A stretch of DNA of 64,000 nucleotides from Deltaproteobacteria bacterium (GTDB lineage: Bacteria > Desulfobacterota > Desulfomonilia > UBA1062), in assembly GCA_029547185.1 (NCBI GenBank), contig JAKPPU010000087.1:26329-90328 (forward strand). The letters run 5' to 3'. The first letter of the stretch is position 1; each line of letters begins with the position of its first letter. The notes below the pieces were generated by a model, which made no database searches, was not told where the DNA came from, and saw nothing but the letters and a program-made list of their open reading frames with translations. The position numbers were made by a program, and so were the translations under genes. Shown one piece after another: positions 52,569-61,373 of this stretch.

Positions 52569-52740
52569 AGTGTCAAGCCCCCTCTTTCGAGATGTGATAT
52601 ATCTTAAAACCGGTCTTCCCGGCTCTTTTCGAGGACCATCTTACCACACAACCTTCGTACTAAACGACAGGAAGAATCGGGGCGGGTTCCGGGCTCGCAT
52701 TGTTCACGGGACATTCCTCCAACTTGCCCGGCCATGCCCC

Positions 52741-53697
52741 TCAGCCCTCGGAGACGATCCGATCTTCGAGTCCCTGCATCGTCCGGCAGGCCTCATCGAA
52801 ACCCGGGACCCCCTCTCTCCCGCCGTATGCCCTGCAGGAGAGCGTGGCCACGGCAACTGAGAACCGGACGCTCTCCTCAAGCGAAAAGCCCCTGCTTACC
52901 GCGAGTGCGAACGCCGCATGGAAGTTGTCGCCTGCACCGGTCGTATCGAGGATATTCGCCCGGGGCGGCAATACCTGGTGGATGAGATTCTTGTACATAT
53001 AGTAGGCCCCCTGACCGCCGGCAGTCACGACGAGTGTGCCGGAAACCATGCGATTCAGGCACCTCATCCTCTCGATGAGCGTCGACCCTTCGATGCGAAT
53101 CCCCGCGGAGCTCAGGAACTCTGCGGACGGGATGAAGAAGTCCGCGAGCCGCATCATGTCCTCGATCCCTTCCCGCCGGCGTTCGCAGTCGTAGACGATG
53201 AGGGGAAGACCGTCGAAGCCCTTCAGCCGCGATGCGAGATAGGTGACCTGCGGGTCGAGGAGGAGCACGTTCGCCTTCTTGAGGAGAGACGGCATCTCTC
53301 CCTGCATCCCGACGGGAGGAAGGCATGACCGCTCATAGATGATCGTCCGGCATGCAGAACCCCTGGTTATGAAGACGTAGGCGACAGGAGTCCTGCCTCC
53401 CTCGACCACCTTCACGCGGCCCGTATCGACCCCGAAATCTTCAAGCCGCTCGATGCAGAACCTTCCTTCGTCGTCGTCTCCGACAGACCCGTGATAGCAG
53501 ACCTTCCCGCCCAGGCGCGAGATGCAGCAGGCCGAGGTGGCGCCCTGTCCTCCCCCTTCGACGAGGCGCTCCTCAAGCGGGACCTTGCTGTCTTCGAGCG
53601 GAAACCTCTCCACGACGGAGATGTAGTCCGCACAGGCACGCCCGATCACGAACACATCGAATTCCCTGCCGGTTTGCCTTTCCACTGCCGGTCGCAT
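52741..53697 (-). CDS. PfkB family carbohydrate kinase
   Basis: A 318-residue ribokinase-like enzyme: VFVIGRACADYI, GGGQGATSACCISRLGGKV near the N-terminus, and the C-terminal PfkB signature DTTGAGDNFHAAFALAVSRG, including the catalytic aspartate (GAGD). It phosphorylates a sugar or nucleoside in the cytoplasm; substrate cannot be deduced. ATG 53697 follows a very close GGAGG. Single gene, divergent from the HAD phosphatase. Confidence 0.88.
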   Translation of the reverse strand: MRPAVERQTGREFDVFVIGRACADYISVVERFPLEDSKVPLEERLVEGGGQGATSACCISRLGGKVCYHGSVGDDDEGRFCIERLEDFGVDTGRVKVVEGGRTPVAYVFITRGSACRTIIYERSCLPPVGMQGEMPSLLKKANVLLLDPQVTYLASRLKGFDGLPLIVYDCERRREGIEDMMRLADFFIPSAEFLSSAGIRIEGSTLIERMRCLNRMVSGTLVVTAGGQGAYYMYKNLIHQVLPPRANILDTTGAGDNFHAAFALAVSRGFSLEESVRFSVAVATLSCRAYGGREGVPGFDEACRTMQGLEDRIVSEG

Positions 53698-53784
53698 CCC
53701 TCCTGCATCCTCCCGGTTACTGGAGCCTTGTCCAGCAAATCCTATATGTATACTATACCTTTAAAAAACGTTAAAAGGAATCTC

Positions 53785-54450
53785 ATGGCAACAAAGCATA
53801 TCGGTGCCTTTTTCGATTTCGACAGGACCGTTCTGGATGAGAGCAGCCCAAAGCTCGGCATCCGCTATATGTGGGACAGAGGCGAGGTTTCTTCCTCCTA
53901 CGTGATGAAGATCCTCTTCGCCAACTGGTTCTACCGGAAAAACCTCATATCCGAGGACATCATGGCAAGGCTCCTGCTCTCCTACTACAAGAGGAGAGAC
54001 CTCTCTCCCTTCGAGCAGGGGTCTGAAAGCTACTACCATGAGGTCCTCAAGCCCCACCTGGCGCCGAACATCGTCTCCCGGATCCAGGCCCACAAGAACC
54101 TCGACCACGTCCTGGTGATGATTTCCGCCGGAGTGCGCTATCTCCTGAAGCCGGTGGCCAGGGACCTCGGGTTCGACCATCTCATCTGCACCGACCTGAA
54201 GATCGGCAGGAACGGGCTTCTCACCGGGAGGCCCGAAGGACCGGTCTGTACCGGCAGGAACAAAAAGCGGGCAGTGATCGAGCTTGCGAACCGGCTGGGT
54301 CTCGACCTTGCCCATTCGTACGCATACGGCGACCACCACGCGGACATCCCTTTTCTCGAGACGGTGGGCAATCCCTATGCCGTGGAGCCCACCAAACTCC
54401 TGAAGAAGGTGGCCTTGAAAAGGGGCTGGCCCATCCTGACGCATCGGTGA
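53785..54450 (+). CDS. HAD-superfamily IB phosphatase (SerB-like)
   Basis: A 221-residue soluble phosphatase. Motif I is AFFDFDRTV (nucleophile Asp11, acid Asp13), motif II is VMISAGVRYLLKP, motif III is KKRAVIE and motif IV is AYGDHHADIPFLETVGN, all of the HAD-IB group. Members dephosphorylate phosphoserine, phosphoglycerolipid-linked or similar small substrates. ATG 53785 with AAAAGGAA. It starts 87 bases from the divergent PfkB gene and may share a promoter region with it. Confidence 0.88.
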   Translation: MATKHIGAFFDFDRTVLDESSPKLGIRYMWDRGEVSSSYVMKILFANWFYRKNLISEDIMARLLLSYYKRRDLSPFEQGSESYYHEVLKPHLAPNIVSRIQAHKNLDHVLVMISAGVRYLLKPVARDLGFDHLICTDLKIGRNGLLTGRPEGPVCTGRNKKRAVIELANRLGLDLAHSYAYGDHHADIPFLETVGNPYAVEPTKLLKKVALKRGWPILTHR

Positions 54451-54550
54451 TTTCGTTCTCGTCTCGTGCCTCGACTTGATCATACAGCCTGCAAAGGCGT
54501 ATAATCACGATGCGCGCTGGACATGATCGCTTAGTCAAGGAGGACTCGCT

Positions 54551-55069
54551 ATGAAGAGACAAAGGTATCTCCTGGCTGCCGTGCTCGCTGCAGCAGTCGC
54601 AGCCGTCTGCCCGGGATGTGCGGGGCCCATCTCGAACGGGGTGATCAAGAATGCGGACGAATCCGTCACGCTCGACCGGGTGAGGGCAAACCCCGGGGCC
54701 TATGAAGGCAGGGTCGTCCTGTGGACCGGGATCATCCTGGATACCCAGCCGCTGGAGAACAGCACTGTGATCGAAATCCTCGAAAGGCCTGCCGACAGGC
54801 AGAAGCGGCCCAAGAACGTCGATGCCAGCCGCGGCAGATTCTTTGCCAGAGGAAACGGATTTCTCGATCCGGCCGTATTGTGCCAGGGGAGAGAGATCAC
54901 CGTGGTAGGAAAGATCGCAGGGAGCGAGTCCTCTCTCATAGGCGAGTACAACTATACCTACCCGGTCGTCGACATCGAGGAGTACCACCTGTGGGCACCC
55001 GAGAGAGAGATCTACTACTACACGCCGTACCCGCCTTATCCCTTCTACGACCCCTGGTGGTTCTACTGA
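54551..55069 (+). CDS. Slp-like outer-membrane lipoprotein
   Basis: A 172-residue lipoprotein: signal ending AAVCPGC (Cys23), then ISNGVIKNADESVTLDRVRANPGAYEGRVVLWTGIILD, a TVIEILERPADRQKRPKNVD block and GNGFLDPAVLCQGREITVVGKIAG. These match Slp (starvation-inducible) lipoproteins, which sit in the outer membrane. The end is unusually aromatic (EREIYYYTPYPPYPFYDPWWFY). ATG 54551 has AAGGAGG. Exact role is unknown. Confidence 0.85.
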   Translation: MKRQRYLLAAVLAAAVAAVCPGCAGPISNGVIKNADESVTLDRVRANPGAYEGRVVLWTGIILDTQPLENSTVIEILERPADRQKRPKNVDASRGRFFARGNGFLDPAVLCQGREITVVGKIAGSESSLIGEYNYTYPVVDIEEYHLWAPEREIYYYTPYPPYPFYDPWWFY

Positions 55070-55278
55070 TGCGCTTAAATCTTTGAATCCTGCTGCCGGC
55101 CCGGGTCCCTTGAAGATGGGTAAAATGGTGCTGGTCTGTCATCCCCGCTTGTGGTACATGCCCATCTGGAGCGTTCATCGGCATGCACTGCCGATGGAAA
55201 GGGATGTTCGGGCATGGCGAAGCACGATCCGTATCACCGTTTATATTTCCTCCCTTCTCCGGCCGATACTGCCTGCAA

Positions 55279-56952
55279 ATGAAGATTATTTATGTGACTG
55301 ACATCCATGGAGATTTCGAGAAGGTCAAGAGTCTTCTCTACGAGACCGTGGCCGACGTCTACATCATTGCGGGAGACCTCATCGACATTCCCTTCTACAA
55401 CATGGGGACCTCGATCCGCTACCATGAGATCCAGTCGTATTTCCACGGCCTCCGCAGAAGGATGGGCGCCGAAGACATGCTCATCGAGGACTTCGTCGAC
55501 GAACTGCTCGAAGACCCCAACGTATCGGACGAGATCGAGGAGAAAGGCACCAGGTTCCAGCAGCTCACCATCCGCGCCCGCAGGGTCATGCAGCAGAAGT
55601 ACCGGCTGCTCAAGAACCTCGTCCTCATGAAGCCCAAATCGAGGATCTACTGCCTGCCGGGCAATTACGACATGGACCTCAAGTACACAGTCCTTCACGA
55701 TGCCGACCTGCACCTTCACTGGTACCAGATCGAGGGCTTGAAGATATGCGGGTACGGCGGCGCAGACGTATGGACGGCCGGCATACCTGAGCGCTACATC
55801 GTGAATTACCAGGCCGGAATGGGAGCCAACGAGCGGTACAACGAGATGTACCGGTTCTTCAGGGCGGTCAAGCCGGACGTCATCGTGGCCCACCAGCCTG
55901 CCTACGGCGTGCACGACAGGACATCCTACGGCGGCCCGCTGGGGTCGCCCTCATTGAGGACCTACTGCGACCTGAACCAGGTCAGGCTCTGCCTGACAGG
56001 CCATGCCCACGATGCCTGGGGAGTCGCGGAGCGCAATGGGACCCTCTTCCTGAACCCGTCGAATTTCGGTGAGGTGACCCAGACGACCGGCGAGGTGACC
56101 GAAGGGGGATTCTTCCACCAGATCGAGATCGAGGGCAGAGAGGTCCGGAAGATCATCTTCAGAAAGCTCTGCGACGGGAAGATCTACGACGTGGCCGACT
56201 ACTACCGGAAGGACGATTCCCTCATCGAGGAGATCATCGACCCCGATCGCTACGAGGCGCTCAAGTCCAGGCGGAACTACGACACGACGGTAGAAAAATA
56301 CTCCCATATCCCGGAGATCGAGCTCTTCAACGAGATTAAAAAATTCTTCCGTGCCTTCCAGACCCCGGAGAGCGAAGACCGGATAGACGTCCTCGAAGAG
56401 GCAGCCCAATTGCTCGACGGCAAGATCCGGGGACACATCGCCATGGACGTCATGGGCTCGGTGAACATGGGCGTCTCGCAGACGGGCTCGGACATCGATT
56501 TCGTGCTCTACCTGCGGTGCGGCTCAGACTGTCGGGGCGAGATGGACAAGTGCCCCTGCCTGAAGAAGGCCGAGGCCATGATCCGGGACGTGCTCAAAGG
56601 CAAGTTCGAGTTTCAGATCATGGACTGCATCAACCTGAACCAGGTGGAGAAGAGCATCACCGAGAAGAACTACGAGTGCGAAACCACCCAGCGGTTCGTG
56701 GCATACCGCTCCATGTGCCGCCCGGTCAACTACCGCGCCATCGCGCCCATCGAGGACCTCCTCAACCAGGACATCCTGTTCAGGAAAGAGCTCGAGGGAA
56801 GCGTCCAGTCCTACATAAAGATCTTCTCCTCCACATCCCCGCACATGAGGTCTTTCAAGAAGTACGAGTCGCGCCTGAACGACATCGGCGTCAAGCTGCC
56901 CGAGTCCATCCGCAGGAAGATCAAGCAGCACCTGAACGGGAATTCCGAATAG
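55279..56952 (+). CDS. Metallophosphoesterase fused to a nucleotidyltransferase
   Basis: A 557-residue soluble protein with two catalytic modules. Residues 1-295 are a calcineurin-like phosphoesterase: DIHGD (Asp8, His10), GDLID (32-36), LPGNYDMD, VAHQPAYGVHD and the metal-binding GHAH (241-244). After a linker, residues 380-480 contain GSVNMGVSQTGSDIDFVLYL, the Pol-beta nucleotidyltransferase signature (GS at 393-394, Asp405 and Asp407), followed by CGSDCRGEMDKCPC, whose cysteines may bind zinc. The architecture, a hydrolase plus a nucleotide-adding enzyme, suggests second-messenger or RNA end modification; this is inference. ATG 55279 has no strong ribosome site. The 3' end abuts a repeat element. 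Confidence 0.85.
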   Translation: MKIIYVTDIHGDFEKVKSLLYETVADVYIIAGDLIDIPFYNMGTSIRYHEIQSYFHGLRRRMGAEDMLIEDFVDELLEDPNVSDEIEEKGTRFQQLTIRARRVMQQKYRLLKNLVLMKPKSRIYCLPGNYDMDLKYTVLHDADLHLHWYQIEGLKICGYGGADVWTAGIPERYIVNYQAGMGANERYNEMYRFFRAVKPDVIVAHQPAYGVHDRTSYGGPLGSPSLRTYCDLNQVRLCLTGHAHDAWGVAERNGTLFLNPSNFGEVTQTTGEVTEGGFFHQIEIEGREVRKIIFRKLCDGKIYDVADYYRKDDSLIEEIIDPDRYEALKSRRNYDTTVEKYSHIPEIELFNEIKKFFRAFQTPESEDRIDVLEEAAQLLDGKIRGHIAMDVMGSVNMGVSQTGSDIDFVLYLRCGSDCRGEMDKCPCLKKAEAMIRDVLKGKFEFQIMDCINLNQVEKSITEKNYECETTQRFVAYRSMCRPVNYRAIAPIEDLLNQDILFRKELEGSVQSYIKIFSSTSPHMRSFKKYESRLNDIGVKLPESIRRKIKQHLNGNSE

Positions 56953-56973
56953 TGTACTTTGTACATTGTACAT

Positions 56974-57230
56974 GGGGTCGGACCAAGCCAAGCAGCAGAA
57001 ATGACGAAGGATGTGTCGATAAAAGGTGGTATTTATCTGCTTAAAAGGTCATTTTTCGTACCCGAAAAATGGATTTAAGAATGTTGGGAGGAGACGGGGA
57101 GCGCATGTCATGGATATGATATTCGTTACGGCAATAGTTTTGCCCCTGAAAAGGGCGCTTTAAGCCTCAATAATACCCATTTATGGGACATATCCCTATG
57201 AATCCCGGGAACTTGTCTTGGTCCGACCCC
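56974..57230. mobile_element. MITE-like element with 14-bp inverted ends
   Basis: GGGGTCGGACCAAG (56974-56987) and CTTGGTCCGACCCC (57217-57230) are perfect inverted ends; four further bases pair after one mismatch. The 257-base interior has no gene; it contains a hairpin CATTTTTCG...CGAAAAATG near 57052-57073 and a second, weaker inverted relationship between GGTATTTATCTGCTTAAA and TTTAAGCCTCAATAATACC. It looks like a non-autonomous insertion, immediately downstream of the fusion gene and next to lpxL. Confidence 0.6.
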
Positions 57231-57237
57231 TTATTCA

Positions 57238-58236
57238 TCAACAATGATACGCAGCTTGATAATCCTTTGCATGGGAAAGGACGAATTCTCTGAAATCATC
57301 ACCCTGCCTGATGATCTTTTTCATATCGGCCCTTCTGGCCCACCTGCAGTGAAGCCAGAACCATTGGTCAGGTTTTTCCCGGACAGTGGAGGATATCCAT
57401 GCATGAAGGGCATTGCTGAGGTCCCTGACAGCGCTCGATTTCCAGCAGTCGGAGATGCTGTGAATCACCTTGTAGTCATTGCCGAAGTCTCTTGAATCGA
57501 TCGGTTTTGAAAAGCGGAAGACGAAGCGGCCTCCCTCCTTGAAACCGTACAGGGGCAGGATGACGGCGTCGCCTTTCAGGGCGATGAAGGCAGGGGAAGG
57601 ATTCGTAGGCGCCGGCAGCCCGAGCACATCGCAGAACACCCGGTCCTCCCGTTTGCCCCTCTGGTCGATGATCATGCCCACGATGCGCCCGGCCTTGAGC
57701 TGATCGATGTAGTTTTTCACCATGCCGCCCTTGGGAGGCAGCACGGCAATCCGGTATCTGGACCGGATTTCGTCCGCTATGGCCTGCACCACCTTGCTCT
57801 TGATGTAGTCGGCCATGACGCAGATCTCTTCATCGAGGATTCTGGGCGTGTTTCCGAGGACCTCCCAGTTCATGTGGGGCGAGATGATCATGATGTTGCG
57901 GCCTTCAGCACGCGCCTGCTCGAAATGCCCTCTTCCCTGAAAGTCCACATATGCCTTGAGCTCCGGGTCGGTCATGTAGGCGGTCCTGATTGCGTCGATA
58001 TAGAGCTCTCCCTGATTCATGAACACCTTTCTCATGAACCTTTCGGCATTATCGAGACCCAAGGTTGCACGAGCCTGTACAACGCCTATCTTCATATGAA
58101 AGGGGAGCAGGAGCGATGCAAGCCAGCCGGATGACCTCCCCAGGGCCGCGGCCGACCGGTAGGGCAGGATGCGGATAAGATGGATGATTGCCCTCAGGAA
58201 CGATAGAATGATATTTTCTGTCACAGTCATAGTCAT
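57238..58236 (-). CDS. LpxL/HtrB-like lipid A acyltransferase with altered motif
   Basis: A 332-residue membrane-anchored acyltransferase of the LpxL/HtrB family: N-terminal hydrophobic helix, VGMIIDQRGKREDRVFCDVLGLPAPTN, AVILPLYGFKEGGRFVFRFSKPID and the C-terminal WISSTVREKPDQWFWLHCRWARR. It should add a secondary acyl chain to lipid A or a related lipid. The catalytic motif, normally H-x4-E/D (HFGNWE), reads SPHMNWE here (His121, Glu125), one residue short. ATG 58236 has a GGAGGG site 13 bases upstream; ATG 58230 is possible. It overlaps no neighbour. Confidence 0.85.
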   Translation of the reverse strand: MTMTVTENIILSFLRAIIHLIRILPYRSAAALGRSSGWLASLLLPFHMKIGVVQARATLGLDNAERFMRKVFMNQGELYIDAIRTAYMTDPELKAYVDFQGRGHFEQARAEGRNIMIISPHMNWEVLGNTPRILDEEICVMADYIKSKVVQAIADEIRSRYRIAVLPPKGGMVKNYIDQLKAGRIVGMIIDQRGKREDRVFCDVLGLPAPTNPSPAFIALKGDAVILPLYGFKEGGRFVFRFSKPIDSRDFGNDYKVIHSISDCWKSSAVRDLSNALHAWISSTVREKPDQWFWLHCRWARRADMKKIIRQGDDFREFVLSHAKDYQAAYHC

Positions 58237-58351
58237 AGTCCGTCCATCCCTCCATGCAGCCGACTATCCACTGTACGGCACCGGTGTGAGTTTCTGCCGG
58301 AACAATGAGGCATGCCGCCCGAACGATACCAACCCTTACCGAATCCGGGAG

Positions 58352-58702
58352 CTAGAAGCGTCTGCCGCCTCCGGGTCTTCCTCCGCCGAACCTGTTGCCG
58401 CCTCCGCCCGGCCTTCCGCCGCCCGGTCTGCCTCCGCCGTTTCCTCCCCGGCCCCCTTCAGTGCGCGGGCGCGCCTCGTTTACGGTAATATTCCGCCCTT
58501 TCAGATCTTTTCCGTTCACTCCCTGAATAGCTGCCTGTGCTTCTTCTCGGGACGGCATTTCCACAAATCCGAATCCCTTTGACTTGCCGCTGTACTTATC
58601 CATGATCACGTTGGCGGATTCGACCTTGCCAAAGGCCTCGAAAGTCTTCTGTAAATCTTCTCCGGTTACTTCCCAAGACAGGTTTCCTACATAAATATTC
58701 AT
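58352..58702 (-). CDS. RRM RNA-binding protein with Gly-rich tail
   Basis: A 116-residue protein. One RRM occupies 1-80 with RNP2 IYVGNL (3-8) and RNP1 KGFGFVEM (42-49), followed by a Gly/Arg-rich tail of five GGGRPGGG-like units. This is the cyanobacterial/deltaproteobacterial Rbp type, often cold-induced, acting on RNA. AGGGAAG precedes ATG 58702. Its upstream region (58703-58949) is AT-rich and gene-free. Confidence 0.9.
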   Translation of the reverse strand: MNIYVGNLSWEVTGEDLQKTFEAFGKVESANVIMDKYSGKSKGFGFVEMPSREEAQAAIQGVNGKDLKGRNITVNEARPRTEGGRGGNGGGRPGGGRPGGGGNRFGGGRPGGGRRF

Positions 58703-58949
58703 TCTTCCCTCTCTTTCTCTATCAAAAAGCTGTCCTCTCCTGGATACTGCAATTCAGGAAATGAAACCATTACCAGATAAGTTAATCATTAACGAGGAAA
58801 ATAAATAATTTTACATAAGCTTTGCATATTATGATGTCTGAGAGATTGAAGAATCCATTCGCCGGGCCCTCGGGAATTGCTGTGAATGTATCGGTCAAAG
58901 AACATGCACCTTTACTCGATTGCCCGGGCTGGAGCGTTCTCCCGGGGCA

Positions 58950-60137
58950 CTATGTGCCGTCCCACCCGGCGAGGCGGGCCCACAGCCACCAGGCAGCATG
59001 GGCCTTCATATTGGCATTGAGGGGCTTCGAGTGGGCGCTTTCACAATGATACCAGTCCTGGCCCTCGATGTGGGAGTTCTGCCACTGGAGGGCCCAGTTG
59101 GCATCCCGGCTGCCGTTCATGTCGGAGTCGTAGTCGCACCCGTCGGTGGGGAAATTGTTCCCGAAGTAAGTCCCGTCCGGATCATGGCTCTCGATGTCCT
59201 CGAAGTCGTAGAGGATCTTGCCCTTCGATGTGCAGAAGTCCCTGATCTGGTCATTGCGCTGATGGAGATTTCCTCGAAGGCCTGTCCCGTTCAGATGGCC
59301 GGTCATGTAGACGAACGCCACCGAGGGATAATCCTCTTCGAGCCTCTCCATGAGAGAGAGGTACAGGTCGATGTTCTCCCTGGTCGTATCGGCCTGTCCG
59401 CACCATGACCAGACGACAACGTTCACCTCGGGATTCCTCTCGAGATAGCTCCGGGTCGCCCTCGCCCAGGCCGTACGGTCCGGATTGCCCAGGTCGGCCG
59501 CCCCCGAGAACGGCTGATCCCGCAGGTCGAGGGCATCGCCGTCCCTGCTGCCGCTCTGGAAGGCATAGAGACTGCCCTTGAAAGAGACCAGCCCTGTCAT
59601 CCCGGTGATGATCTGGCTTCCATGAGAGGTGTGGCCGTAAGCGATATGGAGCACGTTCCTTGCCGCCTTGATCCAGTATACGGGGATGCTTTCCAGATCG
59701 ATACAGGTATGGTCGATGATGATGGGACCGCTCAGAGGGGTCGTCGTGATGCTGCAGGTGTTGGAGCAGTCCGAGGTGCCCAGGGAATTGTAGGCCCGCA
59801 CGCGGTAGGTATAGGTGGTCGAAGGCGAGAGCCTGGTATCCGAAAACGAGCATGTGTCTGCATCCACCCTGGCGATCTCGGCAAATTCACGTCCGTCGGA
59901 CCGCTCGATGATGTAGCCGCGCTCATTCCTGAAATCGTCCTTCCAGACGAGCTCGATCCTGTTCCTCCCTGCCGCTTTTGCAGAAAGACCGGTCGGCGCA
60001 TTCGCACGGTCTCTCGCAGGATGTGGACGTGTCTCTGAATGAAGGCCCCGGAAAAAGGCCTGGCTCTCGGCATTGCTGCTTTCACATCCGCAGGTGCCGC
60101 ACGCAAGCGCAAGGACGAGGACAGCGGCAGCAGGCAA
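58950..60137 (-). CDS. Secreted Fn3-domain protein with hydrolase-like C-terminus
   Basis: An exported, cysteine-containing protein of about 395 residues. After a lipoprotein-like signal (LVLALACGTCGC) there is one fibronectin type III domain (NAPTGLSAKAAGRNRIELVW ... YTYRVRAYNSLG), then about 250 residues containing HIAYGHTSHGSQI, VVVWSWCGQAD, VAFVYMTGHLNGTGLRGN and WYHCESAHSKPLN; the pattern recalls secreted SGNH-like or CotH-like hydrolases but is not assigned. The only canonical start is TTG 60137; the best SD (GGGGAGG, 60167-60173) points to an ATA at 60158, which would restore a normal basic n-region. Confidence 0.7.
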   Translation of the reverse strand: MPAAAVLVLALACGTCGCESSNAESQAFFRGLHSETRPHPARDRANAPTGLSAKAAGRNRIELVWKDDFRNERGYIIERSDGREFAEIARVDADTCSFSDTRLSPSTTYTYRVRAYNSLGTSDCSNTCSITTTPLSGPIIIDHTCIDLESIPVYWIKAARNVLHIAYGHTSHGSQIITGMTGLVSFKGSLYAFQSGSRDGDALDLRDQPFSGAADLGNPDRTAWARATRSYLERNPEVNVVVWSWCGQADTTRENIDLYLSLMERLEEDYPSVAFVYMTGHLNGTGLRGNLHQRNDQIRDFCTSKGKILYDFEDIESHDPDGTYFGNNFPTDGCDYDSDMNGSRDANWALQWQNSHIEGQDWYHCESAHSKPLNANMKAHAAWWLWARLAGWDGT

Positions 60138-60200
60138 TATCGGCTTTGGCGTCGCTATGATTTCAACCTCCCCGATTGGTGAAGCCCCTCCATCATGAGC

Positions 60201-61013
60201 TCATTTCTTCACGGCGCTCATGATAAGCCACAGCGCTTCGGCGTGATGGCAAACGATATCTCCGAACCCTGCCCGGGAGAACATCCCTTCGAGATCCCGG
60301 GATGAGATTCCCCTGATGCCTTCCACCGTGCGGACCATCGACGCGATCCACTCAAAGAGCCTGCCCTGTCCCGGTGAGAATACGGAAACCGCAAAACGGC
60401 CCCCATCCTTGAGGACCCGGGATATCTCCATGACGGCGGCTTCAGGGTCGGGGAACAGGTGCAGGGATGCACCGCACATGGCTGCATCAATGCTTTCATC
60501 CGCCAGGGGGATCCTCGATGCATCGCCGTGGATCAGGAGATAGTTCGATAGATCCCCCTCATCGAAGCGCGCCGCCGCATACGAGAGCATGGGCAGGGAG
60601 AGATCGATGCCCACGACCATGCCTTCAGGCAGATGCGCCGTGATGCGCCGTCCGTAGATTCCGGTGCCGCAGGCAAGGTCGAGGACCGTGTCATTGTCGT
60701 GCAGGGAAAGGGCCCTGCAGGTGATCTCGAACTCTCTTTCGAAGGTGATGCCCATGAAAAATGCGAACAGGGGATTCTTTCTCCACAGGTATCCTTCATA
60801 TACGGAGATGATCGGTGAGGACTCCATGGCAAGCTGGGGAAAACTGCCGGCGGTCCTCCTGCCGGGAATCAGATCGATGAGCCTTCTCTCACGGGGATAG
60901 GCGGCGCGGCACGAGGAGCATACGACGCTGTCTTCCGAGCCTGCCTCCAGGAGCCTTCCCTGGCAGACAGGGCAGCACACCTCTATCCTGCTGAAGAGAT
61001 CGCCCTTCCCCAT
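60201..61013 (-). CDS. Class I SAM methyltransferase with zinc-ribbon N-terminus
   Basis: A 270-residue cytoplasmic enzyme. The N-terminal 50 residues carry CCPVCQGRLL and VVCSSCRAAYP, a Trm112-like zinc ribbon. The Methyltransf_11 core has TVLDLACGTGIYGRRITAHLP (SAM-binding Gly loop), VVGIDLSLPMLSYAA and AAMCGASLHLFPDPEAAVMEISRVLKDGGRFAVSVF. UbiE-like and polyketide methyltransferases share this layout; the substrate is unknown. ATG 61013 with GAGGG is preferred to GTG 61019. Confidence 0.85.
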   Translation of the reverse strand: MGKGDLFSRIEVCCPVCQGRLLEAGSEDSVVCSSCRAAYPRERRLIDLIPGRRTAGSFPQLAMESSPIISVYEGYLWRKNPLFAFFMGITFEREFEITCRALSLHDNDTVLDLACGTGIYGRRITAHLPEGMVVGIDLSLPMLSYAAARFDEGDLSNYLLIHGDASRIPLADESIDAAMCGASLHLFPDPEAAVMEISRVLKDGGRFAVSVFSPGQGRLFEWIASMVRTVEGIRGISSRDLEGMFSRAGFGDIVCHHAEALWLIMSAVKK

Positions 61014-61373
61014 CCTCACCCTCTGTTCTCAAGCTGCGGACACGGCATGAAGCGCAGTTCATGCCTAGAGTCCATAATAAGAGATCGGACCGGGCAGACA
61101 AACCTGCCGGGAGAGGCTGCCTCCCGAGGCGGGGGACACGGCCCGAGGGCGAGCACCTCCGGAAGGCTGCAGGAGCGGCTTGACGGCAGAGATCGGGCCT
61201 TCCCTGCATTATTGAATATCCTGCCATGCGCTAAGAGGTTGCTCTCCTTGTTTCATTTCCGGACCTCCGTAAGATAATACTATAACCGATAACCGCGCAT
61301 GCCCTGCGCCGGCCCGCACCCAACCTCCACGAATCGATCCCTTTTAAGGCCGGCCGGGGAAAGGAGAAGATCT
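61014..61373. other. Gene-free region between divergent genes
   Basis: The 360 bases upstream of the methyltransferase (minus) and the esterase-family gene (plus) should contain both promoters. No credible gene, hairpin or operator was recognised. Confidence 0.4.

Noticed and set aside
56974..57230. Insertion sequence with transposase
   Set aside because: No open frame inside; only inverted ends, so called MITE-like.
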